Below, one piece after another: positions 15,787 through 24,757 of a DNA stretch of 50,490 bases. The DNA lies in contig NZ_JBHTKJ010000005.1 of NCBI RefSeq assembly GCF_042675965.1, forward strand, positions 1 to 50,490, read 5' to 3'. Source of the DNA: Virgibacillus_R byunsanensis. Its GTDB lineage: Bacteria; Bacillota; Bacilli; Bacillales; Amphibacillaceae. Position 1 is the stretch's first letter; every line of letters starts with the position of its first letter. The position numbers and the translations under genes are program-made. The notes under the pieces were generated by a model. The model saw only the letters and a program-made list of their open reading frames with translations. It was not told where the DNA came from and ran no database searches.

Positions 15787-17790
15787 CTACCTTTCTATGA
15801 CATCTTTTAGCTGCTGCTCATCCCAAACAGTAACACCTAATTGTAGAGCTTTATCATACTTAGAACCTGCATCCTCTCCTGCAATGAGTATATCTGTATT
15901 TTTACTAACACTTCCGGTGACAGATCCTCCCATTGATTCGATCATTTCCTTTGCTTCAGGGCGACTTAAACTTTCCATTTTGCCTGTCAGCACAACTGTT
16001 TTACCAGCAAAAACAGAATCGTTATTTTCAGTGGATTGTTTAGGTCCTGTATATTGCATATTAACGCCTAATGACTTCAAATCCTGAATAAGATCAATCA
16101 CCTTTTGTTCGGAAAAATACTGTACAATGGAATCAGCCATTTTATCTCCGATCTCATTCACTGCGATGAGCTCCTCATAGGTTGTGTTTTGCAGGTTCTC
16201 CATTGTTTCAAATTGAACGGCCAACGTTTTGGCTGCTTTGGATCCAATAAAGCGAATCCCTAGGCCGAATAGTAAGTTCTCTAATGAGTTTTGTTTGGAA
16301 ACTTCAATTGCACTAAGCAAGTTATCAACAGACTTTTCACCCATACGTTCAAGATTCAGCAATTTCTCGCGATTTAGTCGATATAAGTCTGCCATCGTTT
16401 GAATTAATTCCTCTTGAAAAAGTTGTATAATTACTTTTTCACCTAACCCATCTATATTCATAGCGTTTCGTGACACAAAATGAATAAGCCCTTCCTTTAA
16501 CTGGGCAGGACAGTTTGGGTTAATACACCGCAGTGCTACTTCCTCTTCAAGCCGAACCAATTCACTACCACATGCTGGACATTCATCAGGCATTTGGAAT
16601 TCTAATTGTTTACCTGTTCGCTGTTCATCTACCACTCTTACAACTTCTGGAATAATATCTCCAGCTTTTTTAATGATTACGGTGTCACCGATACGAATAT
16701 CCTTCGCCCGGATTAAGTCTTCATTATGTAATGAAGCACGTTGTACGGTTGTGCCAGCAACCTTCACTGGGGTTAATATAGCTGTTGGCGTCACAACACC
16801 TGTCCTACCAACACTTAGTTCTATATCAAGAAGTTCGGTTACCGCTTCTTCTGCAGGAAATTTATATGCAATTGCCCAGCGAGGACTTTTAGCGGTGAAA
16901 CCTAGCTCTTCCTGCTGTTGTAAATCATCAATTTTAATAACAATCCCGTCAATTTCATAATTTAACTGAGGGCGTTCTCTTGTCCAATATTCAACAAACT
17001 CAATCACTTCCTCGATAGTGTCGCACCTTTTCCATTCCGGATTTGTTTTAAACCCTAACTCTTGGAGATATTCCAATCGTTCACTATGAGAAGCTAATGT
17101 TCCGGTCTCCCATTCTCCCACACCATATAAAAATATATCTAAATTGCGTTTAGCTGCGATTTTTGGATCTAATTGACGTAGGGATCCAGCTGCTGCATTT
17201 CGTGGGTTAGCAAAAGGTTCTTCTTCGTTTTTTTCCCGTGCTTCATTTAACGCAAGGAAAGATTTATGTGGCATAAATGCTTCCCCGCGGACTTCTATTT
17301 TCTCGGTATCTTTAATTTTTAAAGGGATACTGCGAATTGTTTTCAGGTTACTTGTAATATCTTCGCCAACGGTACCGTCACCTCGTGTTGCTCCACGGAC
17401 AAATCGGCCATCTTCATATGTGAGTGATATCGCAAGACCGTCTATTTTCAATTCACAAACATAAGAAATAGGCTTACCTGTATGTTGGCTAGCTCGTCTT
17501 GTGAAATCACGTAGATCTTGTTCATTAAATGCATTTCCCAGGCTCAACATTGGTACATTATGCTGTACTTTTTGAAAGGCTTCCAAAGGTTCACCACCGA
17601 CTCGCTGGGTAGGTGAGTCAGTCATAATAAGTTCAGGAAACTGTTCTTCTAGTTCACGAAGCTCCTGCATTTTCTGATCGTACACAGCATCAGATACACT
17701 AGGATGATCTAAAACGTGATATTCATAGTTATATTGACGTAACTTGTCACTAAGTATGTTAATTTTTTCTTGTGCTTGTTGTTCATCCAT
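15787..17790 (-). CDS. ligA: NAD-dependent DNA ligase
   Basis: It seals nicks in replication and repair using NAD+. Domain order is complete: Ia and adenylation domain with the AMP-accepting lysine K115 in CELKIDGLA, OB fold, four-cysteine zinc finger (CPACGSELV, then CINPNCPAQ) near residues 405-435, helix-hairpin-helix repeats, and a C-terminal BRCT domain (FAGKTVVLTGKMESLSRPEA). The length of 667 aa is normal. It starts 15 nt after pcrA, consistent with a replication/repair operon. Confidence 0.97.
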   Translation of the reverse strand: MDEQQAQEKINILSDKLRQYNYEYHVLDHPSVSDAVYDQKMQELRELEEQFPELIMTDSPTQRVGGEPLEAFQKVQHNVPMLSLGNAFNEQDLRDFTRRASQHTGKPISYVCELKIDGLAISLTYEDGRFVRGATRGDGTVGEDITSNLKTIRSIPLKIKDTEKIEVRGEAFMPHKSFLALNEAREKNEEEPFANPRNAAAGSLRQLDPKIAAKRNLDIFLYGVGEWETGTLASHSERLEYLQELGFKTNPEWKRCDTIEEVIEFVEYWTRERPQLNYEIDGIVIKIDDLQQQEELGFTAKSPRWAIAYKFPAEEAVTELLDIELSVGRTGVVTPTAILTPVKVAGTTVQRASLHNEDLIRAKDIRIGDTVIIKKAGDIIPEVVRVVDEQRTGKQLEFQMPDECPACGSELVRLEEEVALRCINPNCPAQLKEGLIHFVSRNAMNIDGLGEKVIIQLFQEELIQTMADLYRLNREKLLNLERMGEKSVDNLLSAIEVSKQNSLENLLFGLGIRFIGSKAAKTLAVQFETMENLQNTTYEELIAVNEIGDKMADSIVQYFSEQKVIDLIQDLKSLGVNMQYTGPKQSTENNDSVFAGKTVVLTGKMESLSRPEAKEMIESMGGSVTGSVSKNTDILIAGEDAGSKYDKALQLGVTVWDEQQLKDVIER

Positions 17791-17805
17791 AGCCCCAGCA
17801 TCTCC

Positions 17806-20022
17806 TTATTGTTTCGTAATCGGTGCGAACTTTGCAAGTACACGTTTTATACCAGTTGGGGCAGGGAAGGCAATATCTAATTCCATGGATTCACCTTCAC
17901 CTTGTACTTTTACAACGGTACCAACACCCCATTTTTTATGGCTTGCCTTATCACCAGGACCCCATGATTCACTTTCAGCTCCAGTAGTCTTTTGCATCTT
18001 CTCTGCCTTTCGTTTCATAGGAGCTCGCCTTTCACTAGATTGTCCAACTGAGCCATACATAGACATTTTCGCTTGCTCAATACCATCTACTAATTCCTCA
18101 GGTATTTCATTTATAAATCGACTGATTGGGTTCATATTTGTTCGACCATATAGGGTACGCATTTTTGCGTGCGTTAAGTAGAGCTCTTGTTCAGCACGTG
18201 TTATCCCCACATATGCAAGCCTACGCTCTTCTTCCATTTCATCATTATCAAACATGGAACGACTATGCGGAAAAACATTTTCTTCCATACCAATGAGGAA
18301 CACAACAGGGAACTCCAGCCCTTTAGCTGCATGCAATGTCATAAGCGTTATTTTTTCCTCATTTTCCGTATCTTCTTCATCTACACGATCAATGTCTGCG
18401 ATTAACGCAAGGTCGGTTAAGAAGGAGATAAGGGTCTTATCTTCACTCGTCTTTTCAAATTCCTTCGTTACAGTCATGAACTCTTCCAAATTCTCTAATC
18501 GGCTCTGTGACTCAATGGACCGTTCATTTTTCAGCATTGTTTCATATCCAGTTCTTTGAAGAATCGCTTCAACCATATCGGTTGCAGTTAAAAACTCTTG
18601 TTGCTGTGTTAACGTTTTGATTAGATTTCCAAATTCCGCTAATGTGTTGGCCGCCTTTTTAGACACACCTGTAAAATCAACTTCTTTTACGGCTTCATAA
18701 AAGGAGATGTCATGCTCTGTAGCATGTGCACGCAACCGGTCAACCGATGTCTTTCCTATTCCTCGTTTTGGAACATTGACAACTCGTTCAAAGCTCAAAT
18801 CATCATCTGGATTTGTAATTAACCGTAAATAAGCTACCATGTCCTTGATTTCTTTGCGATCGTAGAACTTTGTGCCACCTACCATTTGATAGGCAATTGT
18901 CGATTTCATTAGCGAATCCTCTATCGCACGTGACTGAGCGTTTGTCCGATATAAAATCGCAATGTCATTTGGTGAGAATTTAGATTCATTTGTTAGTTCC
19001 TGGATTTTATTAATGACGAACAGTGCCTCTTCCTGCTCTGTTCCTCCTTGGAAATAATGTAGATTTTTCCCGTCCTCGTTTTCAGTCCATAGGTTTTTGG
19101 GCTTACGACCTGTATTTTTTTCAATTACCTTATTTGCTGCTGCAAGAATTGACTTAGTTGACCGATAGTTCTGCTCTAAAAATACAGTTCTAGATGACGG
19201 ATAGTCCTTTTCAAACGATAAAATGTTGGAAATGTCTGCACCACGCCAACCGTAAATCGACTGATCAGAATCACCTACAACACAGAGGTTTTGAAAGCGA
19301 CTAGCTAATTGTTTTACAAGATAGTATTGAGCATGGTTTGTATCTTGGTACTCGTCCACGTGAATATATTGGAATCTGCGCTGATAATACTCCAACACCT
19401 CAGGAATTCGTTTGAAGAGGTGAATTGTTTGCATAATCAGGTCATCAAAATCGAGTGACTGATTTTTATGTAGCATTTTTTGATATTTTTCATAGACTTG
19501 TGCTACCTGACGCTCAAAGAAGTCTCCAACATTTTTGCTATATTCTTCTGGTGTAATCAACTCATTTTTCGCTGAACTTATGGAACCAAGCATGGCACGT
19601 GGCTCAAATTTTTTCGGATCAATGTTGAGATTCTTTAGTATTTGTTTTATAGCGGATAGCTGATCACTACTATCTAAAATTGTAAAATTACGACTATATC
19701 CAATTCGATCGATATCCCGTCTTAGTATACGTACACACATAGAGTGAAACGTGGAAACCCATATTTGGTCACTACCCATACCCACTAATTTTTTAACACG
19801 CTCCCTCATCTCGCGTGCCGCTTTATTGGTAAATGTAATAGCTAATACGTTTCTGGGCGATACTTCTTTTTCACCAAGCAGATAGGCGATTCGATGAGTT
19901 AATACACGTGTTTTACCACTGCCTGCACCTGCCATAATTAATAACGGTCCTTCTGTATGTTTAACAGCCTCTTGCTGTTCTTTATTCAATCCTTTGAGTA
20001 AGTCATCCATTGTTTGACTCAC
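17806..20022 (-). CDS. pcrA: ATP-dependent DNA helicase PcrA (UvrD/Rep family)
   Basis: A superfamily 1A 3'-5' helicase, essential in Gram-positives, that removes RecA filaments and backtracked RNA polymerase and supports rolling-circle plasmid replication. Motifs seen: Q motif and Walker A (AGAGSGKTRVL), Walker B VDEYQDTN, motif III VGDSDQSIYGWRGAD, motif IV EQNYRS, motif V TLHAAKGLEFPVVFL, motif VI RRLAYVGITRAE. The C-terminal 70 residues carry the Tudor-like RNA polymerase-interaction module (HKKWGVGTVVKVQGEG). The length of 738 aa matches B. subtilis PcrA. It begins 21 nt after pcrB. Confidence 0.97.
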   Translation of the reverse strand: MSQTMDDLLKGLNKEQQEAVKHTEGPLLIMAGAGSGKTRVLTHRIAYLLGEKEVSPRNVLAITFTNKAAREMRERVKKLVGMGSDQIWVSTFHSMCVRILRRDIDRIGYSRNFTILDSSDQLSAIKQILKNLNIDPKKFEPRAMLGSISSAKNELITPEEYSKNVGDFFERQVAQVYEKYQKMLHKNQSLDFDDLIMQTIHLFKRIPEVLEYYQRRFQYIHVDEYQDTNHAQYYLVKQLASRFQNLCVVGDSDQSIYGWRGADISNILSFEKDYPSSRTVFLEQNYRSTKSILAAANKVIEKNTGRKPKNLWTENEDGKNLHYFQGGTEQEEALFVINKIQELTNESKFSPNDIAILYRTNAQSRAIEDSLMKSTIAYQMVGGTKFYDRKEIKDMVAYLRLITNPDDDLSFERVVNVPKRGIGKTSVDRLRAHATEHDISFYEAVKEVDFTGVSKKAANTLAEFGNLIKTLTQQQEFLTATDMVEAILQRTGYETMLKNERSIESQSRLENLEEFMTVTKEFEKTSEDKTLISFLTDLALIADIDRVDEEDTENEEKITLMTLHAAKGLEFPVVFLIGMEENVFPHSRSMFDNDEMEEERRLAYVGITRAEQELYLTHAKMRTLYGRTNMNPISRFINEIPEELVDGIEQAKMSMYGSVGQSSERRAPMKRKAEKMQKTTGAESESWGPGDKASHKKWGVGTVVKVQGEGESMELDIAFPAPTGIKRVLAKFAPITKQ

Positions 20023-20043
20023 AACGACACCACCTTAACTGAG

Positions 20044-20736
20044 TTATTCCATATCTTTAACTGCTTTAACAGTTTTTAATGCCTTTTTAAAATCTTTGTA
20101 TAGACTGTTTCCAACAACAATAATATCCGAATGCTCCTTCATCTCACGTGCTTGGAAATTGTTCTCTATCCCTCCACCATAAAAAAGCAACGTATTGTTT
20201 AACTGGTCTTTAACCTTCTTGACGAGTTCGGTATCCCCATATTTACCGCTATATTCTATGTAAAAAATAGGTAAGTGAAAAACATGTTCGGCCATATGAG
20301 CATATGCAATCACATCCTCATCATCAGGAATGACACTGTTTGTGTGTTTGAAGACTTTAGAATCCTTATTTAAAATGCAATATCCTTCAACAAAGATTTC
20401 ATTCCAATCCATGATATCCTTATACGCTTTAATAGCTTGATGCTGAATATCCATCATCCACTTCTTTTCGGTACTGTTCATTACCATTGGAATGTAATAA
20501 TAGTCAAAACCTGGTGTGATCGCATCCATGGTTGAAACTTCAAGTATACATGGTACAGTAAATCGACGAATCCGTGATAACAATTCCAACACACCATCTA
20601 ATGTTATATTATCTGTTCCACCAACTATAATAGCATCTGTACCTGATTCACAAATCATTTCCAGTTGTTCTTCTGAGATTTCTTTAGCAGGATCCAGCTT
20701 AAATATATGCTTCCATTCATTCATCGAATAATTCAA
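20044..20736 (-). CDS. pcrB: Heptaprenylglyceryl phosphate synthase PcrB
   Basis: A TIM-barrel prenyltransferase that joins heptaprenyl diphosphate to sn-glycerol-1-phosphate, making an archaeal-type ether lipid precursor in Bacillales. The phosphate-binding segments are GTDAIIVGGTDN near residue 32, YIEYSGKYGD near 158, and LLFYGGGIENNFQA with VVGNSLYKDFKKA at the C-terminus. The length of 230 aa is usual. It is the first gene of the pcrB-pcrA-ligA-camS operon. Confidence 0.93.
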   Translation of the reverse strand: MNYSMNEWKHIFKLDPAKEISEEQLEMICESGTDAIIVGGTDNITLDGVLELLSRIRRFTVPCILEVSTMDAITPGFDYYYIPMVMNSTEKKWMMDIQHQAIKAYKDIMDWNEIFVEGYCILNKDSKVFKHTNSVIPDDEDVIAYAHMAEHVFHLPIFYIEYSGKYGDTELVKKVKDQLNNTLLFYGGGIENNFQAREMKEHSDIIVVGNSLYKDFKKALKTVKAVKDME

Positions 20737-20771
20737 CAGTCTAGTCCTCCAATATCATAATCCATTAGTTC

Positions 20772-20780
20772 ATTATACCA
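20772..20780 (-). promoter_or_regulatory. Extended -10 promoter of the pcrB operon
   Basis: On the minus strand TGG-TATAAT forms an extended -10 element about 36 nt ahead of the pcrB ATG. No strong -35 is seen, which such promoters tolerate. It lies between the gene and the MITE-like element at 20827. Confidence 0.5.
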
Positions 20781-20826
20781 AAAATCGTCCTAGGAAATTA
20801 GGATAAACCTGAAGTTTTTTAACAAA

Positions 20827-21198
20827 GGCTGTTTTCGCAAGCATTGTTGCTTTTTTATCTTCATATCTTCATAGTTGATATAGACTGCGACATAACTTTA
20901 GGCTTACTTCTATTGCCGCCGTCCGGGATCGCTACGGACGGATGCTTTCCGCGGGCACGGCCTCAGCCTCCTCGAGAAAACCACTCTGCGGGGTCTTCGG
21001 ACATGTGCTGTTCCCGCAGGAGTCACCGCCCTCCGCTCACCCAAACTGGTAAGGTGTTTTATCAATACAGATACAGTCCCACGACAGTAACGGAAATAAC
21101 AGCGAAGTGTATTTCCGTAGCGGTAGGTTAACCGTCATCTCAAGTTATGACGCATTTTATATCTATTCTCTCAAAAGCAACAAACTAACAAAAGCAGC
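20827..21198. mobile_element. 372-bp MITE-like element, copy 1, with 9-bp target duplication
   Basis: The element begins GGCTGTTTTCG and ends AAAGCAGC. Its ends are imperfect terminal inverted repeats of about 60 bp (GTTGCTTTT and GACATAACTT on the left against AAGTTATGACGC and AAAAGCAACAA on the right). It is flanked on both sides by TTTAACAAA (20818-20826 and 21199-21207), a perfect 9-bp direct repeat. The interior is much more GC-rich than the surroundings and contains no gene I would accept. About 150 bp of the interior (from 20908) is nearly identical to copy 2 at 37889. The right flank overlaps the T-tract of the yerC terminator. Confidence 0.8.
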
Positions 21199-21204
21199 TT
21201 TAAC

Positions 21205-21244
21205 AAAAAAATGCCGTAACCTAAGGAAAGGCGACGACATTTTT
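21205..21244 (-). terminator. Terminator downstream of yerC
   Basis: Minus-strand AAAATGTCGT pairs with ACGGCATTTT across an apical loop, followed by TTTG. The last Ts overlap the 9-bp duplication of the adjacent MITE-like element. Confidence 0.7.
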
Positions 21245-21245
21245 A

Positions 21246-21554
21246 CTAATCCTCATTTTCTTGTTTATCTAAAATCCGATCCAATACCAGTTGATAGCCA
21301 TCACTGCCAAAATTAATACAGCGGCGCACTCGTGATATTGTTGCAGTTGAAGCGTTTGTTTCTTTTTCAATAACTGTATACGTATGCCCTTCTGTCAGCA
21401 TCTTGGCAACTTGTAAGCGTTGGGCAATGGAATGAATTTCTGACATTGTTGCAATATCATCAAAAAATTTATAGCACTCTTCACGATCATTCAGCGATAG
21501 TATAGCATCAAAAAATTGGTCTAATTGCTCACCACGTAATTTATCAATTTGCAA
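21246..21554 (-). CDS. yerC: YerC/YecD family TrpR-related protein
   Basis: A 102-residue all-helical protein of the TrpR-like DNA-binding superfamily. The helix-turn-helix region is AKMLTEGHTYTVIEKETNAS, followed by TATISRVRRCINFG, the recognition helix. The N-terminal FFDAILSLNDREECYKFFDD helix probably dimerises. The function is not established; a DNA-binding regulator is expected from the fold. It follows yerB by 18 nt and ends at a terminator, closing the transcript that begins with yerA or the purine operon. Confidence 0.88.
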   Translation of the reverse strand: MQIDKLRGEQLDQFFDAILSLNDREECYKFFDDIATMSEIHSIAQRLQVAKMLTEGHTYTVIEKETNASTATISRVRRCINFGSDGYQLVLDRILDKQENED

Positions 21555-21572
21555 AACAAACCCTCCTTAATT

Positions 21573-22646
21573 TTATTCATTTGTTACCGTAACAGATTGC
21601 CCGATACCTGGGCTTGATGGCATGACATTCACCCATGTTTTTCCTGGTGCAAATCCAACTGGCTGACCATCCCTAACAGGAATAATTTTACCGTCTTGAT
21701 TTTCCCACTGGAGTTGTTGTACTTTTCCATTTTGAATAAGATATGCCTCTCCCCCAGTTTCTAGATCGATGGCACGGCGTCCAGCATCATCGACAACTTG
21801 ATGAGTTGCTTCAACAATAAACACATTATCTACCTGTATCGGCTCTTCGGTATTAAGTTCTACCGTTTTCTCGCCATCACTATACCGTGTATATTTTTCA
21901 TTTGTTTTATCATAGTCAAATTCAACGATGTTCATTGTTGTAGGATTGTCTGAATATACAATTTCGACATGCCCTGCATCCTCACCTGGTATCTCTCCTA
22001 ATTCCTCTTCATTTAAAAATGGTAACGGCTCATAAGATTGTGTTACATTATAGCCTTTCGTCTCTGCTACATCGTAAACTGCTCCAAATTGTAAATACGA
22101 ATTATGTGGAGCTCTTCTAAATGATTCACGTTTAAATAAATTCCCATCGTTATCATATATCGCACCATTCAGGAAATGAATTCCACGATTTACGATCATA
22201 TCATCTATAAAACCGGCTGCACCATGGTATATATAAAGAGCATTATAACGTTCAGCTAAATCAAAGTAATATTCTCGGGCACTTCGAACGGGACCTACAA
22301 CTTCTGGTGATTCACTTTGAAACATTGCTAATAACCGAGTGATTTTGCCCTCTGCTAAAATTTCGAATACAATATCAGCCTGTGATAGACCTGTTTGTGG
22401 CCTTGCTTTTTGATGATTATTTACCATGATACTTACAATTCGGTTATCTGTGTCTTTATTTGTTCCAACACCTGTTAACGGATAAACATGTTCAAATTCT
22501 TCTTCGACCACCTCTTCTGGTGAATCTGTTTTTTCTTCTACTTCATTTTCTTTTGTTTCATTATCTTTTGCTGTTTCCTTCTCGTCCTCAGAACATGAGA
22601 CAAGAAGAACGATCAATACTACTATAAAACAAAGAAACCTTTTCAT
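21573..22646 (-). CDS. yerB: DUF3048 lipoprotein YerB
   Basis: A secreted lipoprotein: MKR, a hydrophobic core, lipobox VSC with acylated Cys at residue 19, then an acidic Glu/Lys/Thr linker to about residue 50. The DUF3048 body includes HQKARPQTGLSQADIVFE, RLLAMFQSESPEVVGPVRSA and FRRAPHNSYLQFG, all typical of YerB. Its biochemical role is unknown; Ser/Arg/His-rich conserved loops suggest a binding or enzymatic surface outside the membrane. It lies between yerA and yerC, the B. subtilis order. Confidence 0.92.
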   Translation of the reverse strand: MKRFLCFIVVLIVLLVSCSEDEKETAKDNETKENEVEEKTDSPEEVVEEEFEHVYPLTGVGTNKDTDNRIVSIMVNNHQKARPQTGLSQADIVFEILAEGKITRLLAMFQSESPEVVGPVRSAREYYFDLAERYNALYIYHGAAGFIDDMIVNRGIHFLNGAIYDNDGNLFKRESFRRAPHNSYLQFGAVYDVAETKGYNVTQSYEPLPFLNEEELGEIPGEDAGHVEIVYSDNPTTMNIVEFDYDKTNEKYTRYSDGEKTVELNTEEPIQVDNVFIVEATHQVVDDAGRRAIDLETGGEAYLIQNGKVQQLQWENQDGKIIPVRDGQPVGFAPGKTWVNVMPSSPGIGQSVTVTNE

Positions 22647-22688
22647 TACTCCAACACCTTCACTTAAGAATATATAGTGTATTATACG

Positions 22689-24431
22689 TTATCTCATGAT
22701 TGCTGGAAAGAGCACTTCATGCTTTTTCACATCAATAATTCCCTGTTGTGTTATTCGAATATATGGTAAATGAGTGGATGATAGAAATAAAATACTATAA
22801 ATCGGATCTTCAAATGGGTAACCATAATCCTTCAACAGTTTTTTTAATTCTTTTTCATTTTTAATTAATTCTACCATGTTACCTTTAAACATGATTCCTC
22901 CAAGCTGAAGGGGTAATTCAAATTTAACTTCACCTTTGTCGACTACTACAATTCCTCCGCCAATATCCTTCATCCGTTTCCAGGCCCGGAGCATATCGTG
23001 TTTGTTCTTACCCATAATCACGATATCACCAGTAGCAGAGTATGAGCTAGCAATACCTCCCAAATTTTTGGTAAACCCTTTAATGGTTGTATTTACCCGC
23101 CATTCTCCATTTCTATCAATTAATAAAAGGAACGCATCATCTCTATTATCTGGCAATTCATCTGGGGTAATGTCTGTTTCAATAGCATACGGTTTTATGA
23201 TTACATCATTCACTAGCTCTAGTCCAATTGGAACTGAAAATTGCAGGTCACTTATTTGTAGTTCCCAATCAAACGAAATAGGAGAAATACCATATTTCTC
23301 CCACTCTATTTTTTGTGGAATTGCTTGTTCTATTCCATCTTTAAGAATCCACTGTCCTTTAGCTAGAACGCTGGTTGGATGCGGATTACTCTTAGAATCT
23401 AGTATATTAATATGTGCAATTCGACCTGGTGTAATGCTTCCCAGTTGTTCATGCAAACCGAAATGCCTCGCTACATTATATGTTGCCATTCGATATGCAT
23501 CTTCTATAGGAATACCTTTGTCAATTGCTATTTCAATACATACATTGATTATACCCTTTTCATAGAATGCAGGTGTCGAACCATCCGTTGTCATCGTTAA
23601 GTTATCAAACTCCGTTAACCCTTCTGCCAAAATTTCTTCTACTAGTTTCGACAAATCCGGGCGAATGGATGAGTTTCTTAATCCCACATGATAACCTAGT
23701 TCTAAACGTTTAATTACGTCTGCTCCAGTCATCGATTCATGATCTGCTGCAATTCCTAACAACTTCATTTTAGTTAGTGTCTTTTCTGAAGCTCCAGGCA
23801 AATGTCCTTCCACAGGTTTCCCTTGACGTTTCGCTTCCTGAATCCAGAAAAGTAATCTATCGTCTCCATCTAACAGTCTTGGCCAAGATGTCAACTCCCC
23901 GCCTTGTGCAACAGACGGATGGGATAACCAATCCATAATATTTCTAGTATTATATAGTCGTTCTTCATCCTGGATTGCTGTTTGTGAATCAAATCTCGCC
24001 CACCAATACATAGATATCGGTAATGTATTAAACTCATCCAGTAAAGTAAACGCTTTCTTTTTATCCAGTAAAAAATTCCACATTTGATTATCATTTACCA
24101 ATGTAGTTGTTCCCGTTTTAGCTGCATGGCGTGCCAACTCTTCTGGATTATATAATTGATACGGATGTGCATGCGGTTCCATATAACCAGGAACAAGATA
24201 CTTGTCTTTACAATCTACTACTTCGACATTATCAAGGTTTTTAGGCAATTTCTCCCCTACGTACACAATGCGGTCATGGTAAATCCAAATATGCGCGTGT
24301 AACCATTGTTTAGTATATATATTTAAATAAGTACTATCTTTTAAAAGTAGGGTAGGAGCCACTGTATCATCAATAATACCAACATGATTTCTAAGCTCAC
24401 GATTTCTCCAATAATGTCCCTTCTCGATCAT
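22689..24431 (-). CDS. yerA: Adenine deaminase-like amidohydrolase YerA
   Basis: A metal-dependent amidohydrolase of the adenine deaminase family (adenine to hypoxanthine plus ammonia); activity of the YerA branch is less well established than that of AdeC. Motifs include the HAHPYQ metal-binding pair in VPGYMEPHAHPYQLY and GHLPGASEKTL. Others are TDGSTPAFYEKG, TPGRIAHINILD, and the C-terminal adenine-deaminase domain with GDIVIMGKNKHDM and LQLGGIMF. I start it at the ATG at 24431 (580 aa, the B. subtilis YerA length), preceded by TTGGAGAG at a workable distance. The frame stays open upstream to 24755, but that extension has no family resemblance. Confidence 0.85.
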   Translation of the reverse strand: MIEKGHYWRNRELRNHVGIIDDTVAPTLLLKDSTYLNIYTKQWLHAHIWIYHDRIVYVGEKLPKNLDNVEVVDCKDKYLVPGYMEPHAHPYQLYNPEELARHAAKTGTTTLVNDNQMWNFLLDKKKAFTLLDEFNTLPISMYWWARFDSQTAIQDEERLYNTRNIMDWLSHPSVAQGGELTSWPRLLDGDDRLLFWIQEAKRQGKPVEGHLPGASEKTLTKMKLLGIAADHESMTGADVIKRLELGYHVGLRNSSIRPDLSKLVEEILAEGLTEFDNLTMTTDGSTPAFYEKGIINVCIEIAIDKGIPIEDAYRMATYNVARHFGLHEQLGSITPGRIAHINILDSKSNPHPTSVLAKGQWILKDGIEQAIPQKIEWEKYGISPISFDWELQISDLQFSVPIGLELVNDVIIKPYAIETDITPDELPDNRDDAFLLLIDRNGEWRVNTTIKGFTKNLGGIASSYSATGDIVIMGKNKHDMLRAWKRMKDIGGGIVVVDKGEVKFELPLQLGGIMFKGNMVELIKNEKELKKLLKDYGYPFEDPIYSILFLSSTHLPYIRITQQGIIDVKKHEVLFPAIMR

Positions 24432-24757
24432 AATACAACTCTCCAATTTCCAATTTTCTCTATCGTACCATATAAAGCGCTTTCGCACAGTAAAGTTTTC
24501 GTTAATTAAAGTGAAAAATTTGTGACAAGCAAAGCTTCTACCGAGTATGGTTCGAGTAGTCCCGAAGCACTGAACTCCCCTGAATATGCTTGCAGATGTA
24601 GGGACAAGCAAAGCTTCCACCAAATCGGTAGTTGGTGATTTAGCAATTTGGCGTTTAAAAGCTAACATACGGCGTTCACATTGTATAAGCACATTTCCAA
24701 TTCCACAGCAAAAAACTGACACCAAAAGCTTAAACTTCCAGGCCAGTCTCTGCATGA
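24432..24757 (-). other. purD-yerA leader with a 19-bp direct repeat and a cre-like box
   Basis: This 326-bp gap has two direct copies of GACAAGCAAAGCTTCYACC (24524-24542 and 24603-24621, 79 bp apart, one difference). A palindromic AAAGCGCTTT (24474-24483) resembles the core of a CcpA cre site. On the minus strand it is followed by an extended -10-like TGGTACGAT close to the yerA start. The yerA frame is open through the whole leader, with an ATG 2 nt after the purD stop and a GGGGAG before it, so an N-terminal extension of 108 residues cannot be wholly excluded. Confidence 0.4.

Noticed and set aside
20844..21131. A 95-codon plus-strand frame inside the MITE-like element
   Set aside because: It has no ribosome binding site, lies wholly in repeat DNA, and has no family resemblance.
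22936..23565. A 209-codon plus-strand frame opposite yerA
   Set aside because: Long antisense frames are common opposite real genes; it is low-complexity Ser/Ile-rich with no start signals and no family match.
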